From Hedera helix (Eukaryota; Streptophyta; Magnoliopsida; Apiales; Araliaceae), in the NCBI GenBank assembly GCA_947179155.2, contig OX359266.1:13158098-13222097 (forward strand): a stretch of 64,000 nt of DNA, read 5' to 3'. The notes under the pieces are model-generated. The model saw only the letters and a list, made by a program, of their open reading frames with translations. It made no database searches and was not told the origin of the DNA. Positions 23,720 through 33,666 of this stretch are shown here, in pieces (positions within the stretch are counted from its first letter, which is position 1; every line of letters starts with the position of its first letter). The position numbers and the translations under genes were made by a program.

Positions 23720-24593
23720 TCTACATTAAACAAATGAGGGAGAAAAGTTTGAAAAAGAAATAACACATGATAACTAAAATTATAATGTAGGGACCAACAC
23801 ATATATGGGGACCAACACATTATAATAGTAGAGCATGCCAAAATACATCAGACACCATATGTATAAATTGGTACACAAAAGTGCATATTCGACAAATGTG
23901 GTCAAGTGGAAATTAATAAACAAAAGTCACACATTCTGCATTTTCAGAGGGGGGGCACATATGAAATAGCAAGTGGGATTTTATATATTCCACATTACAT
24001 GTACTAAACAAATTGATAAACTATCAAACAAAAGTGCATGTATAAAAAAAAAAAAGTCATCAGACAAAAAAAAAGAAAAGGTAAACAACAAAAAGCTAAT
24101 ATAGGGTCCTACACACTGTGTTCCAACATATTATATCTATCAGACAACAAAAAATAAACAACACTCGACAAAAAATGGGTCCTACAGACTTGGTTCCAAC
24201 ATACACATACTAAAAGTGATTCCAGAAGACATCATTAGACAAAAAATCCACATAATACACACTATGTTCCAACATAAACATACCAAACGTGCTTCCATAA
24301 GACATCAGACTACATAAAGTTCATATAATTTAGGAAAAATCCCTTAAAATTACCTCAATCTACAGCAAAATGAATCCTTAAAGCAATTACCACCATGAAC
24401 GACAGGAATCACCAACTAATCCAGTCCGATTTAAAAACGACATGAAGGAACCAATGATCGCCTCTGTCTCTCTCTCACTGCGCAAGCCTTAGATTTAATC
24501 GTAACTGATCTGTGTATTTCAATTAGTTTCAATATATATATGAAGGGCAATTATGTCTTTATATAATTAACCTAACGACGTTAACATGAAAAT
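23720..24593 (-). other. MULE transposase 5' noncoding region
   Basis: AT-rich sequence between the transposase start and the right TIR, with repeated short phrases such as TTCCAACATA (near 24120, 24190 and 24270). It is probably promoter and 5' UTR. No ORF is supported. Confidence 0.4.
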
Positions 24594-24704
24594 GCCTTTT
24601 TCACTTAAACTCAAAAAATCAAGTGTTTAAATGTCGGTTTACGGATTATAGGTGGTTAAGTGGGAAAGTGGTAAAACCTCAAGGGGGTCATCTGAAATTT
24701 ACCC
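24594..24704 (-). repeat. MULE right terminal inverted repeat
   Basis: Inverted partner of 18936-19045, ending at 24704 directly before the TSD. Confidence 0.9.
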
Positions 24705-24713
24705 TTGTATTAA
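24705..24713. repeat. MULE target site duplication TTGTATTAA (right)
   Basis: Perfect copy of 18927-18935. Confidence 0.9.
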
Positions 24714-24896
24714 TAGTGTATTGATGATGTATTTTGTTTACGGTTATAGACCTGAGACCGTAGTGAACCTTTTGTAATGAACAACTTATAATTATTTATT
24801 CCGCATTAGTAATATATGTTATTTAGAGGTGTTTGTATATATTGGATCGTGAACACTGAGTTCGAGGTAGCAATACCTGAATTTGGGGGCGTCACA
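24714..24896 (+). mobile_element. Solo LTR, segment 3 (3' end)
   Basis: The last part of the solo LTR, ending GGGGGCGTCACA. It is followed by the TGAAT duplication and not by a primer-binding site. Confidence 0.7.
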
Positions 24897-24901
24897 TGAA
24901 T
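24897..24901. repeat. Target site duplication TGAAT (right)
   Basis: Partner of 2534-2538. Confidence 0.8.
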
Positions 24902-25076
24902 GACTAGAGTTATTGGAGAGTTGGTATGGTTGTTGAACCACTAAAGCAAAGTGTAACTTAGAAGCAACATGAAAACTAACAAGGCACCCCAAATGGGGCC
25001 CATCATACACATCCAAATGGCCAATTTCCACCCAATTTTTTGTTTTCTTTCATTGTCTATATACACATATATATAC

Positions 25077-25143
<67 letters not shown>

Positions 25144-25306
25144 CAACACTTGCATTTATTTGGGCTCTACTTTGGTCTCTAGCATTAATTCTATTTAGAC
25201 TTCTTGTTCAAATTGTTTGGGCTCAACAATTAAGTTCATGTTGGGCCACTAATTCATTCATTTAATTTATCAACATTGGAATCCTTTAATATTTCATATA
25301 AGACTT
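24902..25306. other. Unassigned flank with CT and TA microsatellites
   Basis: AT-rich DNA containing a CT run directly joined to a TA run at about 25077-25140. It continues at 36630 beyond the Sirevirus-like insertion. No gene is recognised. Confidence 0.5.
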
Positions 25307-25311
25307 GATAA
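25307..25311. repeat. Target site duplication GATAA (left)
   Basis: It matches 36625-36629 and flanks the 11.3-kb element. Confidence 0.85.
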
Positions 25312-28290
25312 TGTTAGTTCCCGAGGACACAATAATGATCTAGAAGGGGGGGTTGAATGGATCATTAAAACTTTTTCCATTTATAACGAAAGCATATTAG
25401 TTATAACTGATAGGATCAATTCAAACACAACGGATTATACTTTTAAGAATCCTTTAAAGATATATGAGTCATTTTAATTCAGTGTGTTAATCTACAGTAT
25501 GGGTGATAGCAGATTTAGCAGTCATTGTGCAAAAATGTAAAAGACATAAAGTAAATGACACAAGAGTTTTAAGTGGTTCGGAGACTGAACAACTCCTACT
25601 CCACTCTTCTACTTTGACAAGTAGGAAATCCATTAAGGTTTAGTCCTCCGGACTAGGACACTCTTGCCCTCATCAAATCCAACAGACTTGGTTCATTCAG
25701 TCACATTAAGACTAGGACACTATTGCCCTCATCAAAGCCAGCAGCTTTGGGACTGTAGACTAAGCCAAGCAGACTTAGAATCTCTTGTACCCTTCGGTAC
25801 TCAACAAGTCCAGCAGACTTGATTTCTTTAGTTCTCCATGCCGAGACACTGTGACCCTCATTAAGTCCAGCAAACTTGAGTTGTTTGTTTGTTGAGTTGT
25901 GTTGCTAAGTAAAACATTTGCTCTTCTTCATTTTTAGGTACTTAGCAGCTGCTTGTGATCAACCTTTGAATGCTGCTGATGTTTGTCGTTGATGTTCTTC
26001 TTCTTTCTGTATTCAGCAACTACCCATGATCACCCGAAATGTATTGCTGAGTTCTTTCAATAAGCTTTTTGCTCAGCAGTTGTGTCAAACACTTAGCTTG
26101 TATTTCACACAGAATCCCATTCTGTACTCCTCTTTGCTCAAAGTGTTCTTGGCTTCTTTGATCCTTCGATTCTTAGCTCATATGCCAGCCCTTCGGCATT
26201 TTCGGTTTTTCTTGGTGAAGCTTTTCAATAGATTAGGTCGTGTATATATTGTTCTTGCTTATTCACCTACACTTTCTTTTTCCAGATTTTGCTCTTTATG
26301 TAGATCTTTGAATTATCTTTCCGTTGCAGATCTCCCTTTTACAAATCTTCCTGTAGCAAATCTTTCTGTAGCAAATCCTTCCGTTGAAGCATGTTTAGTT
26401 TAAGACTTCTTTATGAATACTTTATTCATTTAGTCAGAGTGTTAGTGCTCTGTAGACTCTAACTTGTTGACTTGTCTTTTTTATCCCTGGAGAGAGAGAG
26501 AGAGAGAGAGAGAGAGATGTCAGTCTTGGGTTCTTCCCAGTCTTTATAGAGTGGACAGGTCTTTTAGAGAATATGATCGTTGGGACACAGTCTTCTGATT
26601 TCTTGAGTCTGATGCATGATACTAGAAGTCTTTGCTCTGACACTCAGCACGCATAAGTCAATATTCTAATATTTCTGACTTCTTCTATAGCAGATGCCTT
26701 AGAAGTGTTGACGTGGATGTTTCTGAAGTAATTAACAACTCATTTTGAGACTACTGACTTAAGTGCTCAGATGTCTTCAATCGTTGTTGGCACTTAAGTA
26801 CTCGACGATCAATCCAGTTGTAGCTTCTTGCTTCTGATCGTTGAGTCATCTGTTGATTTTGCTATGTAGCTCTACGATCTTGTTTGTCGTAGGCTTCTTT
26901 GTAGATCAGAGAGTGATTGACTTTACTAACTCTACGATTTTATCCGAGCCTTGCGGTCCTGACGATATGCTTCTCATGCTTCGGGATCTTCATTGTGCTT
27001 TATGTATATAGAGCATAAGTCTATGATCTGGTTTAAGTTTTAACAGATGATTTCTTATCATAGAGGATTGCTCTATGAACTGCAGGTTTGCTCGAACTGC
27101 TTGGTTTTATATGTCATAAAGGACTGCTCTATGAACCTTCAGGTGCCAGATCTTTATTGTAGAGGACTGCTCTACGAACTTCAGTTGCATTCTCTGCTGT
27201 ATAATCAAAGGTTGTTTATGACAGGTAGCATTTGAATATCTTCAGCTCGATTGCTTGAACGTTGTACTTCTGAGCTTGCTTTATCATTCTACGACTTAGC
27301 TTTGCAATTTTTCGATCTGACTTGTGGTGTAAGTCGTAGTGCAATCGTAGAGTTATGATTTGAACTGCTCTACGATCTCAGTTAAGGCTAGATGCTATAG
27401 ATGTACGAGATCTTTGTTCAGTTTGTTTGACAGCTCAAGGACAGCCTTCGGAATAATCCTTATGAGGATTACTGTCATGATTCTAAAAACTTATGTATAG
27501 GTTGCTCTTTGACTCTGCTTGGTTCATAGACAAGATTAAGAGAATCGTAGAGTGACTGTCTATATGGACTCTACGATCCCGAGAATTAGCCCTACGATGT
27601 TGAGACAACTCTACGATCTGCCGAGAGGACTCTTTAATTTTCTGAGCCTTATTCTGCGTTTACCTGGCAGACTCTACGATCTTCCTAGAAGACTCTACGA
27701 TCTTCCTAGAAGACTCTACGATCTTCCTTTGAGTGATTTCATAAGACTTCTATCTGAATGACTCTTCACTTCTCAATCAGTCTTTGCTGATGGAGTTGGT
27801 GCTTGGATCTTCTGTTTGCTTGTCGGTCATTCAGGGTCTTCATACTGATGATCTTTAAGTAGACACTCTATGATTCTGCTTTGGGAATGTGAGCGTATGA
27901 CTGGCTATGCTGATGGCTTGCAGACTCTACGATCGTGAATGTAGTCTACGATTCTTGCTTTAACTCTCTTGCCAGACTGTTGTTCTTTTCGGTCGATCAG
28001 GCCTATCTATTACAATTTAAGATCAACCTAACAAGTTTGATCTTTCTATACATAGTCCTTGTACATAGTGATCTTTTGAAGGACTGTACAATGCTATTAA
28101 CTCATATGAGATCAACTTAACAAATTTGACCTTGTCAATCTAAGTCCTTAGAACATAATGTCTATTAACTATTAAGGACTTTACATCTTTCATCAATGCA
28201 GACATATTTGCATATTGATTCATTTATCTTTTAAAACACATCATCAAATCTTATAATAGAGAAATAACATTCACATGCATATTCCAAATA
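25312..28290 (-). mobile_element. 3' LTR of the Sirevirus-like element
   Basis: Near-identical to 33667-36624. Differences include one extra unit of a 19-bp repeat carrying the CTCTACGATC motif (27671-27727, three units against two) and the length of a GA run (26486-26517). It contains many CTACGAT/ATCGTAG motifs in both directions. Open frames inside (such as 26026-26403 and 27047-27235) are repeated unchanged in both LTRs and have no protein signature. Confidence 0.9.
27671..27727 (-). repeat. Tandem 19-bp repeat carrying the CTCTACGAT motif
   Basis: Three units of GACTCTACGATCTTCCTA type; the other LTR (36027-36064) has two. Confidence 0.85.
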
Positions 28291-28306
28291 ATCTCCCCCT
28301 ATTTGA
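28291..28306 (-). other. Polypurine tract of the Sirevirus-like element
   Basis: Read on the minus strand, AAATAGGGGGAGAT lies immediately before the 3' LTR, the expected plus-strand priming site. Confidence 0.75.
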
Positions 28307-28540
28307 TGATGACAAAACAACAGTACTAGATGCTTATGCATTTGATGAATGAATCTTAAGATACAGTGAGCTACTGTATTACTAGAGCAGAAAATATGAA
28401 TGTCATTGATGAATGCTTAAATACAGATTACACAATATCTTAAATACTGGATCCAGATCATACTAGTTCAGTTTGAGATGTACCTTCCTTTGTACTTGTA
28501 TGTCTTCTGGATGTTCTTCATGTTGTTGCTGCTCATGACT

Positions 28541-30928
28541 TCATGTCTCCCCCTCAGCTGAAGACTTCTGGCTCATGTCTTCTTCTGGCTCCCCCTCAGT
28601 TCTTGCCTTCAAGGCTTTATCTTCTTGTTCTCTTTTCTGCTTCTTCTTGCTCTTCTCCTTTAGCTTCATTCGTCTCTGCTTGATCCTCTTTCTCTTTTTC
28701 TCCCCCTTTTTGTCATCAATTATCTGGGAGAGCTGCTGGATATTTACCATGAGTTGCTCGATCAGGTAGGATGTGTTTCCAACTTCAATCTTTAGATCCT
28801 GCTGAGTGAGCTCTATAGTCTGAGACAGAGATTGATTTAAATTTTCTATTTTCTCAGAAAGAGATGCAATAGATTCTTCATTGTTCTTCCGAAGTTTCAG
28901 GATTTCTTTCCATTGATTTTCTAAGGACTTCTGATATGTCTGATCTTGTTGAAGGAGCTTGAAAGATATGTCTAAAAAGGATGCTTGCATTTCCTTGTGG
29001 AATTCTTCTGCTCCAGAGATAGCGTTTGTTATAGTAGAAGTCTTGAAGATGTTCTCAAAAGCAGTGATTGTATCAAAGAAATCATTGTTTGATGAAGAAG
29101 GAACATCAGAGGGTATATTAGTGGGAATACTTGGCAGAGACTGGTTTGTTGCAGTCGTAGAGTCAGGATGCTTTACGACCATTGACTCCACGAGTCTATT
29201 TTTCTTCTGACCTTCATCTTGATTTACCAACAGTAAATAAGGAATGAATATACTTTCTGCATGGCGATAGACTTTGAAATGTTGAAGATGTTTGATCAGC
29301 AGATTTGGAAAGGATTGAACTCTCGGGAAGTTTTGAGAAACCAACTTTAGATTGGGAAAGTATGAATAACACCAACTGATGAAGCTCGTATCTCTGAAAT
29401 AGATAGCTTTTAACCAGGGCATCCAAGGGTAGAACCTTCTTAACTTCTGACCCTTATGGTCATATAAAACTGTAGTTCGATCGAGCTCAATGTCTTGAAA
29501 CTTGCTCAATAAATCTTCCATGGTTATTGAAGCTACTCTGATTTGACCATTGTCGTGATCAATCCATTTGTTTGGCAACATAGCCCCTGGCTTTTCAACT
29601 GCTTCCAGTATAATCCTCCTTCGAATACTTGATGATGAGGCTGCTGGAACATGATGATCAAGACTTTCTGACTCAGCATTTTCAGAGCTCGAGTCTTTTT
29701 GTGCTTTATCTTCGAGTGTTGTTTCCTTTCATTTCCATTTGTCAGAGTCTTTAGCTTTAGAATCTGATTCCTTTGAAGCTTTGACCGGTTCAGCAGCCGT
29801 TTCTTCTAACTGTTCTTCATTTCTCAATGTTTCACTAACATCATCTTCTCTTGATTCATCAACTGTTTCTTCAGTATAGATTTCTTCACTTCCAGATTTT
29901 GACTCACTTGGAGTCATATCTTCTTCAACAGGTACCTCCTCACTTTCATCACTGAGATCAATGAAGTTAGGTGAAACACCTCCTGCATTTTTATTCCCTA
30001 GGAATTTCATCATTTGTTAAAGACGAGCGCTTTGTCTTTTTGCTGGCTTGATCTTCTCAGCTTTCAACTTCTTGAGGGATGATTTTGGTGGAATGAATCC
30101 AAATGATAGAGACTCGTAAGATGAATCATCTTTACTTGAACATGCTTTCCTTTTTCTTTTGCTTTCCTTTGAATCTTTCTTGCTGCTGCTAGTCATCCTT
30201 AACCTCTTATTTTCCATGGGATTCTTCTTCCAGTTGTTAAACAGTTTAGGAGACAAAACCTTGTGGACATTCAAAGCTTCTCCCTCATCATCCCTAATCT
30301 TATTTTGCAGCTTCCGCTTCAGGATGATGCTTAAGAATCTTCCATAGAATACTTTTGAGATTGGCTTCCTTGGAGCCTTTATTTTCTCAACTTCCTTGAC
30401 TAACCAGTCATATAGTATCGCACCAAAGTTTATGTTCTTCTTCATGACAATGGCAGGCATGATTCTTAGTTGAGGATCACTTACAATGTCATGAGCTGTG
30501 TCTTTGCATAAGATACATTTGCCTACTATCTCCGCCAGGAACTCGAACTCTTCTGGAAACTCTTTTTTCTTCATACCCTTGAGTTGTTGATTCTTCACAT
30601 ACCCCATCAACCTCATTCCTTCAACTGTATCTATTTTTTTTGAGAGATGATGAATCTTCAAAGGTGATTCCCAGACATTTGTTGATTTCGATATCATCTA
30701 TCTTGAGTTTTTCTCCTCTAACTTTTGAAATCAACTCATCATCGTTTACTACTGCGTTCTGATAGAATTCTTTTACCAGAACAGAGTAGACCTTGGTGTT
30801 TGCCCCCAAACATTCTGAGAACCCAACTTCCTGCACTATTGTAAGAATATCCTTGAATTTATTTTCAGAAGACTCAAACTTATCAAAGCCGAGTTGGATG
30901 CTGGAAACAACTTAACAGTTTTCCATAT
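28541..30928 (-). pseudogene. Env-like Sirevirus gene with plant-transposon-associated N-terminal region, lightly broken
   Basis: Minus-strand gene of about 795 codons. The N-terminal third contains VLVKEFYQNAV and VRGEKLKIDDIEINKCLGI, the pattern of the 'putative plant transposon protein' domain found in many plant genomes. A lysine-rich segment (about 30200-30030) and an acidic Ser/Glu-rich segment (30013-29729) follow. A block with FPNLKLVSQNFP is homologous to the env-like ORF at 42347-43021. The C-terminus is a long coiled coil and a lysine-rich tail. Lesions are a TAA at codon 5, a frameshift near an A/T homopolymer at about 30640, TAA at 30017 and TGA at 29729; otherwise the frame is kept. 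It occupies the env-like position before the 3' LTR. Function is unknown; an envelope role is only by position. Confidence 0.6.
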
Positions 30929-33644
30929 CAATGGTTTTGTAAATTGGGTGTTTGGTCAAATGAAGGTTCCAGTGAGTAACTGGGGTGTGATTGAGATGTA
31001 TATAGATTTCTGGGATCTTTTGTGTTTAGGGTTTGAAGAGTTTCTGGGTTTCAACAATGGTTTTGGTACATGATGAGTTTGCACGGTTTAGAGAAATGGA
31101 TACTGATAACTAATGGGAAAGGACAATCGTCAATTTGAAATTTTTGGCTTATATCAGTTCCCTCGTAAGTTTGTAGAAGACACGTGTCAGATATTCATTT
31201 GCAGGACGTGGTCTTTACTTTTGCATTTATCATAACTGATGCATAACTAACCCACTTGAGTTTGGAGAGCGTGAACATTACTTCCCTGTTTGACAGACAC
31301 CTTGGTCAGTTCGTAGAGTGACTTGCTTTTCACTCTACGATTATCCTTAGAAAAAACTTTGGTCACTAGTGATTTCTGATGATACAGAATGCTTGATATT
31401 TCTTTACACAACTCTCTTCTTCTGTTCAAACAGCAGGTGGATCATTCCTTGATGAATATCGACTTTGGTTTGAGAAAATTTCTTTTTCCTTTTACATCTG
31501 GAGCTCAGAAGGAATACAGGTGATGTATAACATTCAGTCTTTTAACAGAGTTAAGGAATCTCAGAGAGGGCATGCCTCTTAGTTTGAAACTTAGGGCTTG
31601 GTTTGTCTCTGAGGCGCTTTATCTGAGGAAAGACTGCTTTGGTATGGAAGAGGGAATGTTAATCATTGTATGACATGAACTGTGATCAGGTAATTGGTTG
31701 TGATAGGTTCAAGGGAATGATGGTTTATGTGGAGTGTGATCGTAGACACATTATGTTCTACGATCTAGTTGTTGATCATAGTGACTCTATGATTTGGAGC
31801 AATATGGCTGATCTAGTTACCAATCGTAGAGTTTAGAGACTCTACGATTTGGGTATGAAGATTTAATGGGTTCTGATAACTTCTTCACTTGTTTCTGGTT
31901 ATTGCTCCTCTATGGTCAATGCTTTCATCTCTGAGGTAGATGGTCTTCTAGTGAACATTCATTTTTGGTTAATAGAGTACTTTCCTTAGTACTGTCTACT
32001 CTACGATTCTTTGACTGGTGCTGCGATCGTAGAGTTGGTCTGACCTTGTTAGACTGTGCCCTGTGCATTGCTAAGCTTGACGGAATGTTGCTCCCCCACA
32101 CTTGATACTGCCACCTTATGATTGGATTCTTCATCAATGAATTATAAAGTGTTCTCCTCAAATTTGGCTTTTCTAAAATCTCTTTTTCTGACACTATGAT
32201 CGTAGGCTTTGCATTCTCAGCTTTCTGTGATAGTAGAGTTGACTCGCACTTTGATGAGAACCTTGTCCTTGCATTCCTCTTTAATCTAGTTCCTCTTTGA
32301 GTGGTCTTTGGATCAGTCAAGACACCTGCAGGTTAAATTTTCTAATTTGGTACCCACACTTATTTCGGTCCTGAGAGGTTAGTAATTTTAAGTATCTAAC
32401 ATTATCATACTTTGAACTCTCAATGTGCATAGCAGTGAATTAATGATGTCAGTTATTTTATGCTAAATGAGTATGTGTGTGAGAGGTTTAAGATTGATAA
32501 ACCACTTTCATGAAGTACTGAGTTTTTGAACTTAAGTGGAGTGATGATCAATTCTATGTATTGTGCTTCAATGGCTCGTAGAGTTGATTAGTCTCTACGA
32601 TCCTTCAGAGTGCAACAATAGATATTACCATGCTCTACGATTTATCAAGAACTCAGATTAAAAAATCGAAAGTAACTCGAAAGAAAGTTAAGGTAGGATA
32701 AATACCAATCATGGCTACCTCTTTGGATTTTGAGAGGAACAGAGTTAATGTAAGGAAGTGAGTATTGCTAAAGATAAATCTTTAAGATTTCCTCAATCAT
32801 ATAAGGTTAAATTCAATCTCAACACTGATTTTTCTTTATCAATTAAAAGAGCTCTCACATGAGTACAAGTAATATTTAATAAATGATATGAAATGGTTTA
32901 ACGTGAGTATTTTAGGGGGATAATGATTCATTTACAAGACCCTGAGAAATGAGGATAAATAATATAAACAACTTGTCATGCAATACAATAAATGATAATT
33001 TCAGTACTTGGAGGAGATAGGATAAAATACCTCACTGTTGTCAATCACTTGACAAACAGTGGTTCTGTTTTTGATGAAGCATATAGTTGTTATTGCAATG
33101 ATTTGCAGTCCTTCCGATTTTTATTTGTGACACCATAAATTTCTTAATATAGCTGCATAAACTGGTGCATCTACCAAAACCTTTGTGCTGTGGACAGAAT
33201 CCCTTATTCCTGGATAAAGTGAGAAGGGCCATGTTGTTGAGAAGGGCCATGTCACACATAGTTGAGAAGTCCATAGATTTAATCGTTTTGACAGTTGATG
33301 ATGGAGTGAATGTCCTAGATCATCATTTGTAGAGCTTCTCAAACACTTTTTGATTATGGATTCCTTTTTGAATAGGAAGATTCATAACTCTTGCTGTATC
33401 TGTGTTCTTCCTCCATTAATCTACTGATTTCCCTTTGCTCAATTTGTCAGATGAAGATAATTCTTTTAAGCACATGGTTAAGCATGGATGGCCTTAGGCA
33501 GCTTATCCATTGGATTTCCTACACAAACAATTTTCAACTTGTGAGCTTAAATTCATTTTGTCTTTTATACCCAATACCGAGATTTTACACTAATCTAATT
33601 TTGTGTCATGGATCAACTCAAAGCGTAGACTTTAACATATTTGT
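30929..33644 (-). other. Long untranslated interior of the Sirevirus-like element
   Basis: 2.7 kb between the primer site and the env-like gene, where gag-pol would be expected. I see no gag zinc knuckle, protease, integrase or RT motif on either strand. A 131-codon minus frame at 32320-31925 is unrecognised and basic. Many CTACGAT/ATCGTAG motifs occur (for example 31309-31345, 31740-31772, 31823-31850, 31999-32038, 32576-32606). Confidence 0.6.
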
Positions 33645-33664
33645 GAGAACCTGCTCTGATACCA
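33645..33664 (-). other. Primer-binding site, tRNA-Met type (Sirevirus-like element)
   Basis: On the minus strand TGGTATCAGAGCAGGTTCTC starts 2 bases after the 5' LTR end; TGGTATCAGAGC is the usual complement of initiator tRNA-Met. Confidence 0.9.
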
Positions 33665-33666
33665 AT

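Larger units (their letters stand above)
18936..24704. mobile_element. Mutator-like element (MULE), 5769 bp
   Basis: Terminal inverted repeats start GGGTAAATTTCAGATGACC at both ends and extend about 110 bp. The perfect 9-bp TSD confirms transposition. The element sits inside the solo LTR. It carries a decayed MuDR-family transposase on the minus strand (about 23719 to 21150) and a separate GRF zinc-finger ORF on the plus strand (19567-19944). Stops in both genes mean this copy cannot move by itself. Confidence 0.92.
2539..24896 (+). mobile_element. Solo LTR (Ty3-type) split by nested insertions
   Basis: The LTR starts TGTAATGACC at 2539 and ends GGGGGCGTCACA at 24896, with TG/CA termini and a 5-bp TSD. 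It survives in three pieces: 2539-3201, 16219-18935 and 24714-24896, about 3.5 kb together, a size usual for Tekay-type chromovirus LTRs. No primer-binding site follows the end at 24896, so it is a solo LTR. The pararetrovirus cluster interrupts the first junction at a TA repeat, and the MULE interrupts the second with its own 9-bp TSD. The exact Ty3 lineage is inferred only from terminal sequence and size. Confidence 0.7.

Noticed and set aside
26026..26403. 125-codon frame repeated at 34381-34758
   Set aside because: It is conserved only because it lies in the two near-identical LTRs. No domain, and codon use is not gene-like.
27671..27727. Direct repeats that might suggest a CRISPR-like array
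   Set aside because: Only two or three adjacent 19-bp units without spacers, in a plant LTR.
31925..32320. 131-codon basic frame on the minus strand
   Set aside because: No recognisable motif, and it contains the dispersed noncoding motifs. Recorded as part of the untranslated interior.
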